64,000 nt of DNA from Eutreptiella sp. 'Long Island Sound 2002' (lineage: Eukaryota > Euglenozoa > Euglenophyceae > Eutreptiales > Eutreptiaceae), in NCBI GenBank assembly GCA_964036045.1, contig OZ038383.1, forward strand, positions 113,247,241-113,311,240, written 5' to 3'. This document shows positions 46,451 through 59,200 of this stretch, piece after piece. The position numbers and the translations under genes are program-made. The notes beneath the pieces are model-generated. The model ran no database searches and was not told the origin of the DNA. It was given only the letters and a program-made list of their open reading frames with translations. The first letter of the stretch is position 1; each line of letters begins with the position of its first letter.

Positions 46451-46979
46451 TCGGGCTGTGCATTGCTTAGCCGTCGGGCTCTGCATTGCTTTGCCGTGCA
46501 GCTCTGCATTGCTTTGCCGTCGGGCTTTGCATTGCTTTGCCGTCGGGCGCTGCATTGCTTTGCCGTCGGGCGCTGCATTGGTTTGTCGTCGGGCTTTGCA
46601 TTGCTTTGCTGTCTAGCTCTGCATTGCATTGCCGTCGGGCGCTGCATTGCTTTGTCGTCAGGCTTTGCATTGCTTTGCCGTCGGGCTCTGCATTGCTTTG
46701 CTGTCGGGCGCTGCATTGCTTTGTCCCCGGGCTCTGCATTGCTTTGTCGTCGGGCTCTGCATTGCTTTGCCGTCGGGCGCTGCATTGCTTTGTCGTCAGG
46801 CGCTGCACTGCTTTGGCGTCGGGCTCTGCATTGCTTTGCCGTCGGGCGCTGCATTGCTTTGTCGTCGGGCGCTGCATTGCTTTGTCGTCGGGCTCTGCAT
46901 TGCTTTGCCGTCGGGCGCTGCATTGCTTTGTTGTCGGGCGCTGCATTGCTTTGTCGTCGGGATCTGCATTGCTTTGCCG

Positions 46980-49900
46980 TCGGGCGCTGCATTGCTTTGT
47001 CGTCGGGCGCTGCATTGCTTTGTCGTCGGGCGCCGGATTGCTTTGCCGTCGGGCGCTGCATTGCTTTCTCGTCGGGCGCTGCATTGCTTTGTCGTCGGGC
47101 TCTGCATTGCTTTGCTGTCGGGCGCTGCATTGCTTTGTCACCGGGCGCTGCATTGCTTTGTCGTCGATCTCTGCATTGCTTTGCCGTCGGGCGCTGCATT
47201 GCTTTGTCGTCGGGCGCTGCATTGCTTTGCCGTCGGGCGCTGCATTGCTTTGCCGTCGGGCGCTGCATTGCTTTGTCGTTGGGCTTTGCATTGCTTTGCC
47301 GTCGGGCTCTGCATTGCTTTGCCGTCAGGCGCTGCATTGCTTTGTCGTCGAGCGCTGCATTGCTTTGTCGCTCGGCTCTGCATTGCTTTGCCGTCGGGCA
47401 CTGCATTGCTTTGTCGTCGGGCGCTGCATTGCTTTGCTGTCGGGCGCTGCATTGCTTTGCCGTCAGGCGCTGCATTGCTTTGTCGTCGGGCTTTGCATTG
47501 CTTTGTCGTCGAGCGCTGCATTGCTTTGTCGTCGCGCGCTGCATTGCTTTGTCATCGAGCGCTGCATTGCTTTGTCGTCGGGCTCTGCATTGTTTTGCCG
47601 TCGGTCACTGCATTGCTTTGTCGTCGGGCGCTGCATTGCTTTGTCGTCGGGGTCTGCATTGCTTTGCCGTCGGGCGCTGCATTGCTTTGTCGCCCGGCTC
47701 TGCATTGCTTTGCCGTCGGGCACTGCATTGCTTTGTCGTCGGGCGCTGCATTGCTTTGCCGTCGGGCGCTGCATTGCTTTGCCGTCGCGCGCTGCATTGC
47801 TTTGTCGTCGGGCTTTGCATTGCTTTGTCGTCGAGCGCTGCATTGCTTTGTCGTCGCGCGCTGCATTGCTTTGTCATCGAGCGCTGCATTGCTTTGTTGT
47901 CGGGCTCTGCATTGCTTTGCCGTCGGTCACTGCATTGCTCTGTCGTCGGGCGCTGCATTGCTTTGTCGTCTGGCTCTGCATTGCTTTGTCGTCGGGTGCT
48001 GCATTGCCTTGTCGTCGGGCTCTGCATTGCTTTGCCGTCGGGCGCTGCATTGCTTTGTCGTCGGGCTCTGCATTGCTTTGTCGTCGGGCTCTGCATTGCT
48101 TTGCCTACGGGCGCTGCATTGCTTTGTCGTCGGGCGCTGCATTGCTTTGTCGTCGGGCGCTGCATTGCTTTGTCGTCAGGCGCTGCATTGCTTTGTCGTC
48201 GGGCTCTGCATTGCTTTGCCATCGGGCGCTGCATTGCTTTGTCGTCGGGCGCTGCATTGCTTTGTCGTCGGGCTCTGCATTGCTTTGCCGTCGGGCGCTG
48301 CATTGCTTTGTCGTCGGGCGCTGCATTGCTTTGTCGTCGAGCGCTGCATTGCTTTGTCGTCGGGCGCTGCATTGCTTTGTCGTCGATCTCTGCATTGCTT
48401 TGTCGTCGGGGGGTGCATTGCTTTGTCGTCGGGCGCTGCATTGCTTTGTCGTCGGGCTCTGCATTGCTTTGCCGTCGGGCGCTGCATTGCTTTGTCGTCG
48501 GGCGCTGCATTGTTTTGTCGTCGGGCGCTGCAATGCTTTGTCGTCGGGCGCTGCAATGCTTTGTCGTCGGGCTCTGCATGGCTTTGCCTACGAGCGCTGC
48601 ATTGCTTTGTCCTCGGGCGCTGCATTGCTTTGTCGTCGGGCGCTGCATTGCTTTGTCGTCGGGCTCTGCATTGCTTTGCCGTCGGGCGCTGCATTGCTTT
48701 GTCGTCGGGCGCTGCATTGCTTTGTCGTCGGGCGCCGCATTGCTTTGCCGTCGGGCGCTGCATTGCTTTGTCGTCGGGCGCTGCATTGCTTTGTCGTCGG
48801 GCTCTGCATTGCTTTGCTGTCGGGCGCTGCATTGCTTTGTCACCGGGCGCTGCATTGCTTTGTCGTCGATCTCTGCATTGCTTTGCCGTCGGGCGCTGCA
48901 TTGCTTTGTCGTCGAGCGCTGCATTGCTTTGCCGTCGGGCGCTGCATTGCTTTGCCGTCGGGCGCTGCATTGCTTTGTCGTTGGGCTTTGCATTGCTTTG
49001 CCGTCGGGCTCTGCATTGCTTTGCCGTCGGGCGCTGCATTGCTTTGTCGTCGAGCGCTGCATTGCTTTGTCGCTCGGCTCTGCATTGCTTTGCCGTCGGG
49101 CACTGCATTGCTTTGTCGTCGGGCGCTGCATTGCTTTGCTGTCGGGCGCTGCATTGCTTTGCCGTCAGGCGCTGCATTGCTTTGTCGTCGGGCTTTGCAT
49201 TGCTTTGTCGTCGAGCGCTGCATTGCTTTGTCGTCGCGCGCTGCATTGCTTTGTCATCGAGCGCTGCATTGCTTTGTCGTCGGGCTCTGCATTGCTTTGC
49301 CGTCGGTCACTGCATTGCTTTGTCGTCGGGCGCTGCATTGCTTTGTCGTCTGGGTCTGCATTGCTTTGCCGTCGGGCGCTGCATTGCTTTGTCGCCCGGC
49401 TCTGCATTGCTTTGCCGTCGGGCACTGCATTGCTTTGTCGTCGGGCGCTGCATTGCTTTGCCGTCGGGCGCTGCATTGCTTTGCCGTCGCGCGCTGCATT
49501 GCTTTGTCGTCGGGCTTTGCATTGCTTTGTCGTCGAGCGCTGCATTGCTTTGTCGTCGCGCGCTGCATTGCTTTGTCATCGAGCGCTGCATTGCTTTGTT
49601 GTCGGGCTCTGCATTGCTTTGCCGTCGGTCACTGCATTGCTTTGTCGTCGGGCGCTGCATTGCTTTGTCGTCTGGCTCTGCATTGCTTTGTCGTCGGGTG
49701 CTGCATTGCCTTGTCGTCGGGCTCTGCATTGCTTTGCCGTCGGGCGCTGCATTGCTTTGTCGTCGGGCTCTGCATTGCTTTGTCGTCGGGCTCTGCATTG
49801 CTTTGCCTACGGGCGCTGCATTGCTTTGTCGTCGGGCGCTGCATTGCTTTGTCGTCGGGCGCTGCATTGCTTTGTCGTCAGGCGCTGCATTGCTTTGTCG

Positions 49901-49987
49901 TCGGGCTCTGCATTGCTTTGCCATCGGGCGCTGCATTGCTTTGTCGTCGGGCGCTGCATTGCTTTGTCGTCGGGCTCTGCATTGCTT
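46980..49987 (+). repeat. 1,702-bp (74-unit) higher-order duplication
   Basis: About 46980-48285 and 48682-49987 match at an offset of exactly 1,702 bp. The shared rare units include TCACCGGGCGC, TCGCTCGGCTC, a run of CGAGCGC units and GTCTGGCTC. Confidence 0.8.
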
Positions 49988-51799
49988 TGCCGTCAGGCGC
50001 TGCATTGCTTTGTCGTCAGGCGCTGCATTGCTTTGTCGTGGGGCGCTGCATTGCTTTGTCGTCGGGCTCTGCATTGCTTTGCCGTCGGGCGCTGCATTGC
50101 TTTGTCGTCGGGCGCTGCATTGCTTTGTCGTCCGGCTCTGCATTGCTTTGCCGTCGGGCGCTGCGTTGCTTTGTCGTCGGGCGCTGCATTGCTTTGTCGT
50201 TGGGCTCTGCACTGCTTTGCCGTCGGGCGCTGCATTGCTTTGTCGTCGGGCGCTGCATTGTTTTGTCGTCGGGCTCTGCATTGCTTTGTCGTCGGGCGCT
50301 GCATTGCTTTGTTGTCGGGCGCTGCATTGCTTTGTCGTCGGGCTCTGCATTGCTTTGTTGTCGGGCGCTGCATTGCTTTGTCGTCGGGCGCTGCATTGTT
50401 TTGTCGTCGGGCTCTGCATTGCTTTGCCGTCGGGCGCTGCATTGCTTTGTCGTCGGGCGCTGCATTGCTTTGTCGTCGGGCGCTGCATTGCTTTGTCGTC
50501 GGGCGCTGCATTGCTTTGTCGTCGGGCGCTGCATTGCTTTGTCGTCGGGCGCTGCATTGCTTTGTCGTCGGGCGCTGCATTGCTTTGTCGTCGGGCGCTG
50601 CATTGCTTTGTCGTCGGGCGCTGCATTGTTTTGTCGTCGGGCCCTGCATTGCTTTGCCGTCGGGCGCTGCATTCCTTTGTCGTTCGGCGCTGCATTGCTT
50701 TGTCGCCGGGCGCTGCATTGCTTTTCGTCGGGCGCTGCATTGCTTTGTCGTCAGGCGCTGCATTGCTTTGCCTTCCGGCTCTGCATTGCTTTGCCATCGG
50801 GCGCTGCATTGCTTTGTCGTCGGGCGCTGCATTGCTTTGTCGTCGGGCTCTGCATTGCTTTGCCGTCGGGCGCTGCATTGCTTTGTCGTCGGGCGCTGCA
50901 TTCCTTTGTCGTCGGGCTCTGCATTGCTTTGCCGTCAGGCGCTGCATTGCTTTGTCGTCGGGCGCTGCACTGCTTTGTCGTCGGGCGCTGCATTGCTTTG
51001 TCGTCGGGCTCTGCATTGCTTTGCCGTCGGGCGCTGCGTTGCTTTGTCGTCGGGCGCTGCATTGCTCTGTCGTTGGGCTCTGCATTGCTTTGCCGTCGAG
51101 CGCTGCGTTACTTTGTCGTCGGGCGCTGCATTGTTTTGTCGTCGGGCTCTGCATTGCTTTGCCGTCGGGCGCTGTATTGCTTTGTCGTCGGGCGCTGTAT
51201 TGCTTTGTCGTCGGGCGCTGCATTGCTTTGTCGTCAGGCGCTGCATTGCTTTGTCGTCGGGCGCTGCATTGCTTTGTCGTCGGGCTCTGCATTGCTTTGC
51301 TGTGGGGCGCTGCATTGCTTTGTCGTCGGGCGCTGTATTGCTTTGTCGTCGGGGGCTGCATTGCTTTGTCGTCGGGCTCTGCATTGCTTTGTCGTCGGGC
51401 ACTGCATTGCTTTGCCGTCGGGCGCTGCATTGCTTTGTCGTCGGGTGCTGCATTGCTTTGTCGTCGGGCGCTGCATTCCTTTGTCATCGGGCTCTGCATT
51501 GCTTTGCTGTCGGGCGCTGCATTGCTTTGTCGTCGGGCGCTGCATTGCTTTGTCGTCGGGCTCTGCATTGCTTTGTTGTTGGGCGCTGCATTGCTTTGTC
51601 GTCGGGCGCTGCATTGCTTTGTCGTCCGGGGCTGCATTGCTTTGTCGTCGGGCTCTGCATTGCTTTGTCGTCGGGCCCTACATTGCTTTGCCGTCGGGCG
51701 CTGCATTCCTTTGTCATCGGGCTCTGCATTGCTTTGCTGTCGGGCGCTGCATTGCTTTGTCGTCGGGCGCTGCATTGCTTTGTCGTCGGGCTCTGCATT

Positions 51800-53230
51800 G
51801 CTTTGCTGTCGGGCGCTGCATTGCTTTGTCGTCGGGCGCTGCATTGCTTTGTCGTCGGGCTCTGCATTGCTTTGTCGTCGGGCGCTGCATTGCTTTGTCG
51901 TCGGGCGCTGCATTGTTTTGTCGTCGGGCTCTGCATTGCTTTGCCGTCGGGCGCTGCATTGCTTTGTCGCCGGGCGCTGCATTGTCGTCGGGCGCTGCAT
52001 TGCTTTGTCGTCGGGCGCTGCATTGCTTTGTCGTCCGGCGCTGCATTGCTTTGTCGTCGGGCGCTGCATTGCTTTGTCGTCGGGCACTGCATTGCTTTGT
52101 CGTCGGGCGCTGCATTGCTTTGTCGTCGGGCGCTGCATTGCTTTGTCGTCGGGGGCTGCATTGCTTTATCGTCGGGCTCTGCATTGCTTTGTCATCGGGC
52201 CCTGCATTGCTTTGCCGTCGGGCGCTGCATTCCTTTGTTGTTCGGCGCTGCATTGCTTTGTCGTCGGGCGCTGCATTGCTTTGTCGTCGGGCTCTGCATT
52301 GCTTTGCCGTTGGGCGCTGCATTGCTTTGTCGTCGGGCGCTGCATTGCTTTGCCGTCGGGCGCTGCGGTGCTTTGTCCTCAGGCGCTGCATTGCTTTGTC
52401 GTTGGGCTTTGCATTGCTTTGCCGTCGGGCTCTGCATTGCTTTGCCCTCGCGCGCTGCATTGCTTTGTCGCCGGGCTCTGCATTGCTTTGCCGTCGGGCA
52501 CTGCATTGCTTTGTCGTCGGGCGCTGCATTGCTTTGTCGTCGGGCGCTGCATTGCTTTGCCGTCGGGCGCTGCTTTGCTTTGTGGTCGGGCTTTGCATTG
52601 CTTTGCCGTCGGGCTCTGCATTGCTTTGCCGTCCCGGGCTGCATTGCTTTGTCGTCGAGCGCTGCATTGCTTTGTTGTCGGGCTCTGCATTGCTTTGCCG
52701 TCGGTCGCTGCATTGCTTTGTGGTCAGGCGCTGCATTGCTTTGTCGTCGGGCTCCGCATTGCTTTGCCGTCAGGCGCTGCATTGCTTTGTCGTCGGGCGC
52801 TGCATTGCTTTGTCATCGGGCTCTGCATTGCTTTGCCTACGGGCGCTGCATTGCTTTGTCGTCAGGCGCTGCATTGCTTTGTCGTCGGGCCCTGCATTGC
52901 TTTGTCGTCGGGCTCTGCATTGCTTTGCCATCGGGCGCTGCATTGCTTTGTCGTCGGGCGCTGCATTGCTTTGTCGTCGGGCTCTGCATTGCTTTGCCGT
53001 CGGGCGCTGCATTGCTTTGTCGTCGGGCGCTGCATTGCTTTGTCGTCGAGCGCTGCATTGCTTTGTCGTCGGGCGCTGCATTGCTTTGTCGTCGAGCTCT
53101 GCATTGCTTTGCCGTCGGGCGCTGCATTGCTTTGTCGTCAGGCGCTGCATTGCTTTGTCGTTGGGCTCTGTATTGCTTTGTCGTCGGGCGCTGCATTGCT
53201 TTGTCGTCGAGCTCTGCATTGCTTTGCCGT
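51800..53230 (+). repeat. Satellite segment duplicated 16.7 kb away (copy 2)
   Basis: Counterpart of 35100-36550, carrying the same rare units in the same order. Confidence 0.7.
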
Positions 53231-56200
53231 CGGGCGCTGCATTGCTTTGTCGTCAGGCGCTGCATTGCTTTGTCGTCGGGCTCTGCATTGCTTTGTCGTC
53301 GGGCTCTGCATTGCTTTGCCATCGGGCGCTGCATTGCTTTGTCGTCGGGCGCTGCATTGCTTTGTCGTCGGGGTCTGCATTGCTTTGCCGTCGGGCGCTG
53401 CATTGCTTTGTCGTCGGGCGCTGCATTGCTTTGTCGTTGAGCGCTGCATTGCTTTGTCGTCGGGCGCTGCATTGCTTTGTCGTCGGGCTCTGCATTGCTT
53501 TGCCGTCAGGCGTTGCATTGCTTTGTCGTCAGGCGCTGCATTGCTTTGTCGTCGGGCGCTGCATTGCTTTGTCGTCGGGCTCTGCATTGCTTTGCCGTCG
53601 GGCGCTGCATTGCTTTGTCGTCGGGCTTTGCATTGCTTTGCCGTCGGGCTCTCCATTGCTTTGCCGTCGGGCGCTGCATTGCTTTGTCCTCGGGCGCTGC
53701 ATTGCTTTGTCGTTGGGCTCTGCATTGCTTTGCCGTCAGGCGCTGCATTGCTTTGTCGTCGGGCGCTGCATTGTTTTGTCGTCGGGCTCTGCATTGCTTT
53801 GCCGTCGGGCACTGCATTGCTTTGTCGTCGGGCGCTGCATTGCTTTGTCGTCGGGCGCTGCATTGCTTTGTCGTCGGGCGCTGCATTGCTTTGTTGTCGG
53901 GCGCTGCATTGCTTTGTCGTCGGGCTCTGCATTGCTTTGCCGTCAGGCGCTGCATTGCTTTGTCGTCGGGCGCTGCATTGCTTTGTCGTCGGGCGCTGCA
54001 TTGCTTTGTTGTCGGGCGCTGCATTGCTTTGTCGTTGGGCTCTGCATTGCTTTGTCGTCGGGCGCTGCATTGCTTTGTCGGCGGGCGCTGCATTGTTTTG
54101 TCGTCGGGCGCTGCATTGCTTTGTCGTCGGGCTCTGCATTGCTTTGTCGTCGGGCCCTGCATTGCTTTGCCGTCGGGCGCTGCATTGCTTTGTCGTCGGG
54201 CGCTGCATTGCTTTGTCGTCGGGCGCTGCATTGCTTTGTCGTCGGACTCTGCATTGCTTTGCCGTCGGGCGCTGCCTTGCTTTGTCGTCGGGCGCTGCAT
54301 TGCTTTGTCGTCGGGCTTTGCATTGCTTTGCCGTCGAGCGCTGCGTTGCTTTGTCGTCAGGCGCTGCATTGCTTTGTCGTTGGGCTCTGCATTGCTTTGC
54401 TGTCGGGCGCTGCATTGCTTTGTCGTCGGGCGCTGCATTGTTTTGTCGTCAGGCTCTGCATTGCTTTGCCGTCGGGCGCTGCATTGCTTTGTCGTCTGGC
54501 GCTGCATTGCTTTGTCGTCGGGCACTGCATTGCTTTGTCGTCGGGCGCTGCATTGCTTTGTCGTCGGGCGCTGCATTGCTTTGTCGTCGGGCTCTGCAAT
54601 GCTTTGCCGTCGGGCGCTGCATTGCTTTGTCCTCGGGCGCTGCATTGCTTTGTCGTCGGGGGCTGCATTGCTTTGTCGTCGGGCTCTGCATTGCTTTGTT
54701 CTCGGGCCCTGCATTGCTTTGCCGTCGGGCGCTGCATTGCTTTGTCGTCGGGCTCTGCATTGCTTTGCTGTCGGGCGCTGCATTGCTTTGTCGTTGGGCG
54801 CTGCATTGCTTTGTCGTCGGGCTTTGCATTGCTTTGTTGTCGGGCGCTGCATTGCTTTGTCGTCGGGCGCTGCATTGCTTTGTCGTCGGACTCTGCATTG
54901 CTTTGCCGTCGGGCGCTGCATTGCTTTGTCGTGGGGCGCTGCATTGCTTTGTCGTCGGGCTCTGCTTTGCTTTGCCGTCGGGCGCTGCATTGCTTCGTCG
55001 TCGGGCGCTGCATTGCTTTGTCGTCAGGCTCTGCATTGCTTTGTCGTCGGGCGCTGCATTGCTTTGTCGTCGGGCTCTGCATTGCTTTGCCGTCGGGCGC
55101 TGCATTGCTTTGTCGTCAGGCGCTGCATTGCTTTGTCGTCGGGCTCTGCATTGCTTTGCCATCGGGCGCTGCATTGCTTTGTCGTCGGGCGCTGCATTGC
55201 TTTGTCGTCGGGCTCTGCATTGCTTTGCCGTCGGGCTCTGCATTGCTTTGTCGTCGGGCGCTGCATTGCTTTGTCGTCGAGCGCTGCATTGCTTTGTCGT
55301 CGGGCGCTGCATTGCTTTGTCGTCGGGCTGTGCATTGCTTTGCCGTCGGGCGCTGCATTGCTTTGTCGTCAGGCGCTGCATTGCTTTGTCGTCGGGCTCT
55401 GCATTGCTTTGCCGTCGGGCGCTGCATTGCTTTGTCGTCGGGCGCTGCATTGCTTTGTCGTTGGGCGCTGCATTGCTTTGCCGTCAGGCGCTGCATTGCT
55501 TTGTCGTCGGGCGCTGCATTGCTTTGTCGTCGGGCGCTGCATTGCTTTGCCGTCGGGCGCTGCGTTGCTTTGTCGTTGGGCGCTGCATTGCTTTGTGGTT
55601 GGGCTCTGCATTGCTTTGCCGTCGGGCGCTGCATTGCTTTGCCGTCGGGCGCTGCATTACTTTGTCGTCGGGCGCTGCATTGCTTTGTCGTCGGGCTCTG
55701 CATTGCTTTGTCGTCGGGCCCTGCATTGCTTTGCCGTCGGGCGCTGCATTGCTTTGTCGTCGGGCGCTGCATTGCTTTGTCATCGGGCGCTGCATTCCTT
55801 TGTCGTCGGGCTCTGCATTGCTTTGCTGTCGGGCGCTGCATTGCTTTGTCGTCGGGCGCTGCATTGCTTTGTCGTCGGGCTCTGCATTGCTTTGTTGTCG
55901 GGCGCTGCATTGCTTTGTCGTCGGGCGCTGCATTGCTTTGTCGTCGGACTCTGCATTGCTTTGCCGTCGGGCGCTGCATTGCTTTGTCGTCGGGCGCTGC
56001 ATTGCTTTGTCGTCGGGCTCTGCATTGCTTTGCCGTCGGGCGCTGCATTGCTTTGTCGTCGGGCGCTGCATTGCTTTGTTGTCGGGCTCTGCATTACTTT
56101 GTCGTCGGGCGCTGCATTGCTTTGTCGTCGGGCTCTGCATTGCTTTGCCGTCGGGCGCTGCATTGCTTTGTTGTCGGGCGCTGCATTGCTTTGTCGTTGG

Positions 56201-59200
56201 GCTTCGCATTGCTTTGCCGTCGGGCACTGCATTGCTCTGTCGTCGGGCGCTGCATTTCTTTGTCGTCGGGCTCTGCATTGCTTTGCCGTCGGGCGCTGCA
56301 TTGCTTTGTCGTCAGGCGCTGCATTGCTTTTTCGTCGGGCGCTGCATTGCTTTGCCGTCGGGCGCTGAATTGCTTTGTCGTCGGGCTCTGCATTGCTTTG
56401 CCGTCGGGCGCTGCATTGCTTTGTCGTCAGGGGCTGCATTGCTTTGTCGTGGGGCTCTGCATTGCTTTGCCATGGGGCGCTGCATTGCTTTGTCGTCGGG
56501 CGCTACATTGCTTTGCTGTCAGGCGCTGAATTGCTTTGTCGCCGGGCTCTGCATTGCTTCGCCGTCGGGCGCTGCATTGCTTTGTCGTCAGGCGCTGCAT
56601 TGCTTTGCCGTCGGGCTCTGCATTGCTTTGCCATCGGGCGCTGCATTGCTTTGTCGTCGGGCGCTCCATTGCTTTGTCGTCGGGCGCTGCATTGCTTTGT
56701 CGTTGGGCGCTGCATTGCTTTGTCGTCGGGCGCTGCATTGCTTTGTCGTCGCGCTCTGCATTGCTTTGCCGTCAGGCGCTGCATTGCTTTGTCGTCAGGC
56801 GCTGCATTGCTCTGTCGTCGGGCTCTGCATTGCTTTGCCATCGGGCGCTGCATTGCTTTGTCGTCAGGCGCTGCATTGCTTTGTCGTCGGGCGCTGCATT
56901 GCTTTGTCGTCGGGCTCTGCATTGCTTTGCCGTCGGGCGCTGCATTGCTTTGTCGTCGGGTCTTGCATTGCTTTGCCGTCGGGCGCTGCGTTGCTTTGTC
57001 GTCGGGCGCTGCATTGCTTTGTCGTTGGGCTCTGCATTGCTTTGCCGTTCGGCGCTGCATTGCTTTGTCGTCGCGCGCTGCATTGTTTTGTCGTCGGGCT
57101 CTGCATTGCTTTGCCGTCGGGCGCTGCATTGCTTTGTCGTCGGGCGCTGCATTGCTTTGTTGTCGGGCGCTGCATTGCTTTGTCGTCGGGCGCTGCATTG
57201 CTTTGTCGTCGGGCGCTGCATTGCTTTGTCGTCGGGCTCTGCATTGCTTTGCCGTCGGGCGCTGCATTGCTTTGTTGTCGGGCGCTGCATTGCTTTGTCG
57301 TCGGGGGCTGCATTGCTTTGTCGTCAGGCTCTGCATTGCTTTGTCGTCGGGCCCTGCATTGCCTTGCCGTCGGGCGCTGCATTGCTTTGTCGTCGGGCGC
57401 TGCATTGCTTTGTCGTCGGGCTCTGCATTGCTTTGTCGTCGGGCGCTGCATTGCTTTGTCGTCGGGCGCTGCATTGCTTTGTCGTCGGGCGCTGAATTGC
57501 TTTGTCGTCAGGCTCTGCATTGCTTTGTCGTCGGGCCCTGCATTGCCTTGCCGTCGGGCGCTGCATTGCTTTGTCGTCGGGCGCTGCATTGCTTTGTCGT
57601 CGGGCTCTGCATTGCTTTGTCGTCGGGCGCTGCATTGCTTTGTCCTCGGGCGCTGCATTGCTTTGTCGTCGGGGGCTGCATTCCTTTGTCGTCGGGCTCT
57701 GCATTGCTTTGTCGTCGGGCCCTGCATTGCTTTGCCGTCGGGCGCTGCATTGCTTTGTCGTCGGGCGCTGCATTGCTTTGTCGACTGACGCTGCATTCCT
57801 TTGTCGTCGGGCTCTGCATTGCTTTGCTGTCGGGCGCTGCATTGCTTTGTCGTCGGGCGCGGCATTGCTTTGTCGTCGGGCTCTGCATTGCTTTGCCGTC
57901 GGGCGCTGCATTGCTTTGTCGTCGGGCGCTGCATTGCTTTGACGTCAGGCTCTGCATTGCTTTGTCGTCGGGCGTTGCATTGCTTTGTCGTCGGGCTCTG
58001 CATTGCTTTGCCGTCGGGCGCTGCATTGCTTTGTCGTCAGGCGCTGCATTGCTTTGTCATCGGGCTCTGCATTGCTTTGCCATCGGGCGCTGCATTGCTT
58101 TGTCGTCGGGCGCTGCATTGCCTTGTCGTCGGGCTCTGCATTGCTTTGCCGTCGGGCCCTGCATTGCTTTGTCGTCGGGCGCTGCATTGCTTTGTCGTCG
58201 AGCGCTGCATTGCTTTGTCGTCGGGCGCTGCATTGCTTTGTCGTCGGGCTCTGCATTGCTTTGCCGTCGGGCGCTGCATTGCTTTGTCGTCAGGCGCTGC
58301 ATTGCTTTGTCGTCGGGCTCTGCATTGCTTTGCCGTCGGGCGCTGCATTGCTTTTTCCGTCGGGCGCTGCATTGCTTTGTCGTCGGGCTCTGCATTGCTT
58401 TGCCGTCAGGCGCTGCATTGCTTTGTCGTTGGGCGCTGCATTGCTTTGTCGTCGGGCGCTGCATTGCTTTGTCGTCGGGGGCTGCGTTGCCTTGTCGTTG
58501 GGCGCTGCATTGCTTTGTCGTCGGGCTCTGCATTGCTTTGCCGTCGGGCGCTGCATTGCTTTGTCGTCGGGCGCTGCATTGCTTTCTCGTTGGGCTCTGC
58601 ATTGCTTTGCCGTCGGGCGCTGCATTGCTTTGCCATCGGGCGCTGCATTGCTTTGTCGTCGGGCGCTGCATTGCTTTGTCGTCGGGCGCTGCATTGTTTT
58701 GTCGTCGGACTCTGCATTGCTTTGCCGTCGGGCGCTGCATTGCTTTGTCGTCGGGCGCTGCATTGCTTTGTCGTCGGGCGCTGCATTGCTTTGTCGTCGG
58801 GCGCTGCATTGCTTTGTCGTCGGGCGCTGCATTGCTTTGTCGTCAGGCTATGCATTGCTTTGCCGTCGGGCGCTGCATTGCTTTGTCGTCGGGCGCTGCA
58901 TTGCTTTGTCGTCGGGCGCTGCATTGCTTTGTCGTCGGGCCCTGCATTGCTTTGCCGTCGGGCGCTGCATTGCTTTGTCGTCGGGCGCTGCATTGCTTTG
59001 TCGTCGGGCGCTGCATTCCTTTGTCGTCGGGCTCTGCATTGCTTTGCTGTCGGGCGCTGCATTGCTTTGTCGTCGGGCGCTGCATTGCTTTGTCGTCGGG
59101 CTCTGCATTGCCTTGTTGTCGGGCGCTGCATTGCTTTGTCGTCGGGCGCTGCATTGCTTTGTCGTCGGACTCTGCATTGCTTTGCCGTCGGGCGCTGCAT

